Source: Sphingomonadales bacterium Ga0077559 (lineage in GTDB: Bacteria > Pseudomonadota > Alphaproteobacteria > Sphingomonadales > Sphingomonadaceae). Taken from it: a stretch of 64,000 bases of DNA. A model generated the notes under the pieces. It made no database searches, had not been told where the DNA came from, and saw nothing but the letters and a program-made list of their open reading frames with translations. Positions within the stretch are counted from its first letter, which is position 1, and every line of letters starts with the position of its first letter. The stretch lies in contig LNFK01000076.1 in assembly GCA_001464315.1 (NCBI GenBank), positions 1 through 64,000 of the forward strand. Reading direction: 5' to 3'. This document shows positions 62,123-64,000 of this stretch, piece after piece. The position numbers and the translations under genes were made by a program.

Positions 62123-62194
62123 TCAAACCATCGTGACCGAGAAAAGCAGGCTGCTGAGAGCGAGTGCGCCGACAAAGCTGGCCAGTTTCTGCAT
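62123..62194 (-). CDS. 23-residue hydrophobic peptide
   Basis: On the minus strand, ATG at 62194 opens a 23-codon frame beginning MQKLASFVGALALSSLLF and ending VTMV, with a good ribosome-binding site (GAAGGAA, 7 bases upstream). The peptide has one Lys at the N-terminus and a single hydrophobic span, like known small inner-membrane proteins. It lies between the small membrane protein gene (same region, plus strand) and the S9 peptidase. Expression has not been shown, but the ribosome-binding site and codon pattern are better than expected by chance. Confidence 0.5.
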   Translation of the reverse strand: MQKLASFVGALALSSLLFSVTMV

Positions 62195-62325
62195 GTTTCA
62201 TTCCTTCAATTTGCCGCACAGCCAAAAAGGCCGGGTCGTCCCGTTGAAGGCATCCTTTATGTTTTCGTTATAGCGTCCAGATAGGCGTTCGGGACTAAAA
62301 CTCAATTATATTAGTAGAGAATGTA

Positions 62326-62377
62326 GTTGCGCAAAACGCAACTCGCTATGGTTTCATCAGGCGCAATCTTCTTGCGC
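62326..62377. repeat. two hairpins upstream of the S9 peptidase gene
   Basis: GTTGCG-CAAAA-CGCAAC (62326-62342) and GCGCAA-TCTTC-TTGCGC (62361-62377) are perfect 6-bp stems. Both carry the element TTGCG/CGCAA. They lie 30 to 80 bases before the S9 peptidase start, possibly in its 5' leader. No T tract is present. Confidence 0.4.
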
Positions 62378-62407
62378 GTGCCTGTAACGCTGACTAGCGT
62401 GCCGACC

Positions 62408-64000
62408 ATGAACAAAACCATCTTGCTCGCCGCCATTATCGGCACTTCCGCCCTTTCTACCACCGCCGTTGCCCGTCCAATGACCGAGACCGATCTCGCG
62501 ACGATGAAGCGGCTGTCGGGGGCGGCCGCTTCGCCAGATGGAACGATGATCGCCTATCAATTGCGCGAAACCGACTTGGAAGCGAACAAGGGCAAGACCG
62601 ACCTTTATCTGCTCAAGCTCGGCACGCCCAATACCCAGCCGATGTTGTTTGCATCAAAACCTGACAAGAATGAACACGACCCCGCGTTCGCGCCCGATGG
62701 CAAGAGCATTTTTTACCTCAGCAACGAAAGCGGGTCGGAGCAGATCTGGCGCTATGACATTGCCAGCGGCACGACGAGCCAAGCCAGCAACTTCAAAGCT
62801 GATGTCAGCGGTTTCAAAATCTCCCCCGACGGTATGAAATTTGCGGTTTGGGGCGATGTCGCCCGCGACTGCATGGAATTTGGCTGCGACAAAGATGGCG
62901 ACACGTCGAAGCCCGGCCCCGGAACCGGCCGCGAATATGACCAGCTGATGGTCCGCCACTGGGACGCGTGGGAGACGCCCGGCAATTACAGCCGCGTCTT
63001 CACCGCTGTGCTTGGTGCTGATGGCAAGCTGGGTACGCTTGGCATAGCGATGGATGGTAATCTGGTTGGTGACGCGCCATCCAAACCCTTTGGCGGCGGT
63101 GAGGAAATTGCATGGGCTCCGGACAGCAAATCCTTGTTCTACACGCTGCGCAAGGCGGACAACGATGAAGCAAAATCCACAAATCTCGACATCTATCATG
63201 CTGATTTGACCGGAGTTGTCCATAACGGCACGCCCGGCAATGCAGCCACCGATACAATGCCAGCACCTTCGCCCGACGGCAAATATCTGGCCTATGCTGC
63301 GATGGCGCGCGCTGGATATGAGGCCGACCGTCTTGTTCTGATGCTGCGCGATATGAAGACCGGCAAGGTCGCCGCGCTGACTGACAAATGGGACCGCTCA
63401 GTCGGCTCAATCGCTTGGGCTTCCGATAGCAAAAGCCTGCTTGTCACCGCGCAAGACGTTCTCGAAACCCCGCTGTATCGTGTTGACCTGAAAGGCAAAG
63501 TCACTCGGCTGACCGAACGCGGGCATATCGGCGCGGCATTGCCGCTCAAAAATGGCGGAATCGTATATTCGATCGATAGCATCTCTGGCCCAGCCGATCT
63601 CGTGCACATGGATACCAAAGGCAAAACCACACGACTGACCAACGTTAATGCCGAGACGCTCGGCACGCTTGATCCTGTGAATTACCAGAAATTCGACTTC
63701 GCCGGCGCGAATGGCGAGCAGGTGTTCGGGCAGATCATCAAACCGCAAAATGTGATAGGCAAATTGCCCGTGCTCTTGCTTGTCCATGGCGGACCGCAAG
63801 GCACATTCAACAACAGCTGGTCCTACCGCTGGAACCCAGCCGTCATGGCGTCGCAAGGCTATGCCGTGGTCAGCATCGATTTTCATGGGTCGACCGGTTA
63901 CGGCCAGAAATTCACCGACAGCATCAACAAGGACTGGGGCGGCAAACCGCTCGAAGATTTGAAGCTCGGGATGGACGCGGTCGCCAAAATCGATACGCAG
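62408..64000 (+). CDS. S9 family peptidase (prolyl-oligopeptidase-like), 3' part missing
   Basis: The frame starts at ATG 62408 with a signal peptide (MNKTILLAAIIGTSALSTTA, cleaved after VARP) and stays open to the right window edge: 531 codons without a stop. An N-terminal beta-propeller domain (residues about 35-440) with repeated SPDG and APDG blades leads into an alpha/beta hydrolase domain with VLLLVHGGPQGTFNNSW and FHGSTGYGQKFTD. The catalytic Ser, Asp and His lie beyond the window. Such exported enzymes cleave dipeptides or oligopeptides. It is truncated only by the window edge. Confidence 0.9.
   Translation, partial: MNKTILLAAIIGTSALSTTAVARPMTETDLATMKRLSGAAASPDGTMIAYQLRETDLEANKGKTDLYLLKLGTPNTQPMLFASKPDKNEHDPAFAPDGKSIFYLSNESGSEQIWRYDIASGTTSQASNFKADVSGFKISPDGMKFAVWGDVARDCMEFGCDKDGDTSKPGPGTGREYDQLMVRHWDAWETPGNYSRVFTAVLGADGKLGTLGIAMDGNLVGDAPSKPFGGGEEIAWAPDSKSLFYTLRKADNDEAKSTNLDIYHADLTGVVHNGTPGNAATDTMPAPSPDGKYLAYAAMARAGYEADRLVLMLRDMKTGKVAALTDKWDRSVGSIAWASDSKSLLVTAQDVLETPLYRVDLKGKVTRLTERGHIGAALPLKNGGIVYSIDSISGPADLVHMDTKGKTTRLTNVNAETLGTLDPVNYQKFDFAGANGEQVFGQIIKPQNVIGKLPVLLLVHGGPQGTFNNSWSYRWNPAVMASQGYAVVSIDFHGSTGYGQKFTDSINKDWGGKPLEDLKLGMDAVAKIDTQ

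Overview
The window looks like chromosome of an alphaproteobacterium of the order Sphingomonadales (Sphingorhabdus, Sphingopyxis or a close relative). This rests on gene content and order: hemC-hemD-COG4223 divergent from tsaD-gpsA, a shortened isoaspartyl-methyltransferase-like gene directly before tolC and a DUF2497/PopZ gene, a CYP153-type P450, Caulobacter-type TonB receptors (TBDRs) with a flavin-halogenase-like partner, and moderately high GC. The species is inference. No insertion sequence, prophage, CRISPR array or rRNA was seen. Two tRNA genes (Ser-GGA, Cys-GCA) are present on the minus strand.

Layout. 1-2 kb: tRNA-Ser, an exported cyclophilin, a DUF1905 protein and a membrane-anchored nuclease. 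2-6.9 kb: a minus-strand flagellar block (flgA, flgM, a FlgN-like gene, a lytic transglycosylase, flhA, fliA) with a good candidate sigma-28 promoter before flgM. 6.9-33 kb: mainly housekeeping genes: heme synthesis, tsaD, gpsA, a polysaccharide flippase, adenosine kinase, queG, an ABC exporter, a CYP153 P450, an exported MsrB, an SCO/YcgN/metallopeptidase/DUF1272 cluster, purD and xseA with overlapping divergent starts, an M23 lipoprotein, a PAS-GGDEF-EAL-PilZ protein, and a HupE-like/parvulin pair.

33-45.5 kb (accessory): an orphan LacI regulator, then a DctB/DctD-type two-component system on the minus strand. Opposite it lies a tightly packed plus-strand run: dctA, a secreted esterase, a TonB receptor, a secreted M14 carboxypeptidase and a secreted alpha/beta hydrolase. 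The divergent region carries a spaced 11-base direct repeat. The response regulator has lost the GAFTGA loop normally needed to work with sigma-54.

45.5-57.5 kb (accessory): a predicted beta-glucan (laminarin-like) utilisation locus: flavin-halogenase-like gene, TonB receptor, GH16 endoglucanase, LacI regulator, two MFS transporters and a GH3 beta-glucosidase. LacI-type boxes with a TGTGAACGTT core lie between the halogenase and receptor genes and again upstream of GH3, suggesting one regulon. In the model, the receptor imports oligosaccharides cut by GH16, GH3 finishes the cleavage, and the MFS proteins move sugars across the inner membrane under LacI control.

57.5-64 kb: tRNA-Cys, the Pcm-like gene, tolC, a DUF2497/PopZ-like gene, a secreted amidohydrolase, a small membrane protein, a 23-codon peptide missed by ordinary ORF calling, and the 5' part of an S9 peptidase that runs off the right edge.

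The strongest leads are the dctBD-dctA-TonB receptor locus with its GAFTGA-less regulator and repeats, and the glucan regulon with its shared operators and the paired-hairpin arrangement after the TonB receptor gene.
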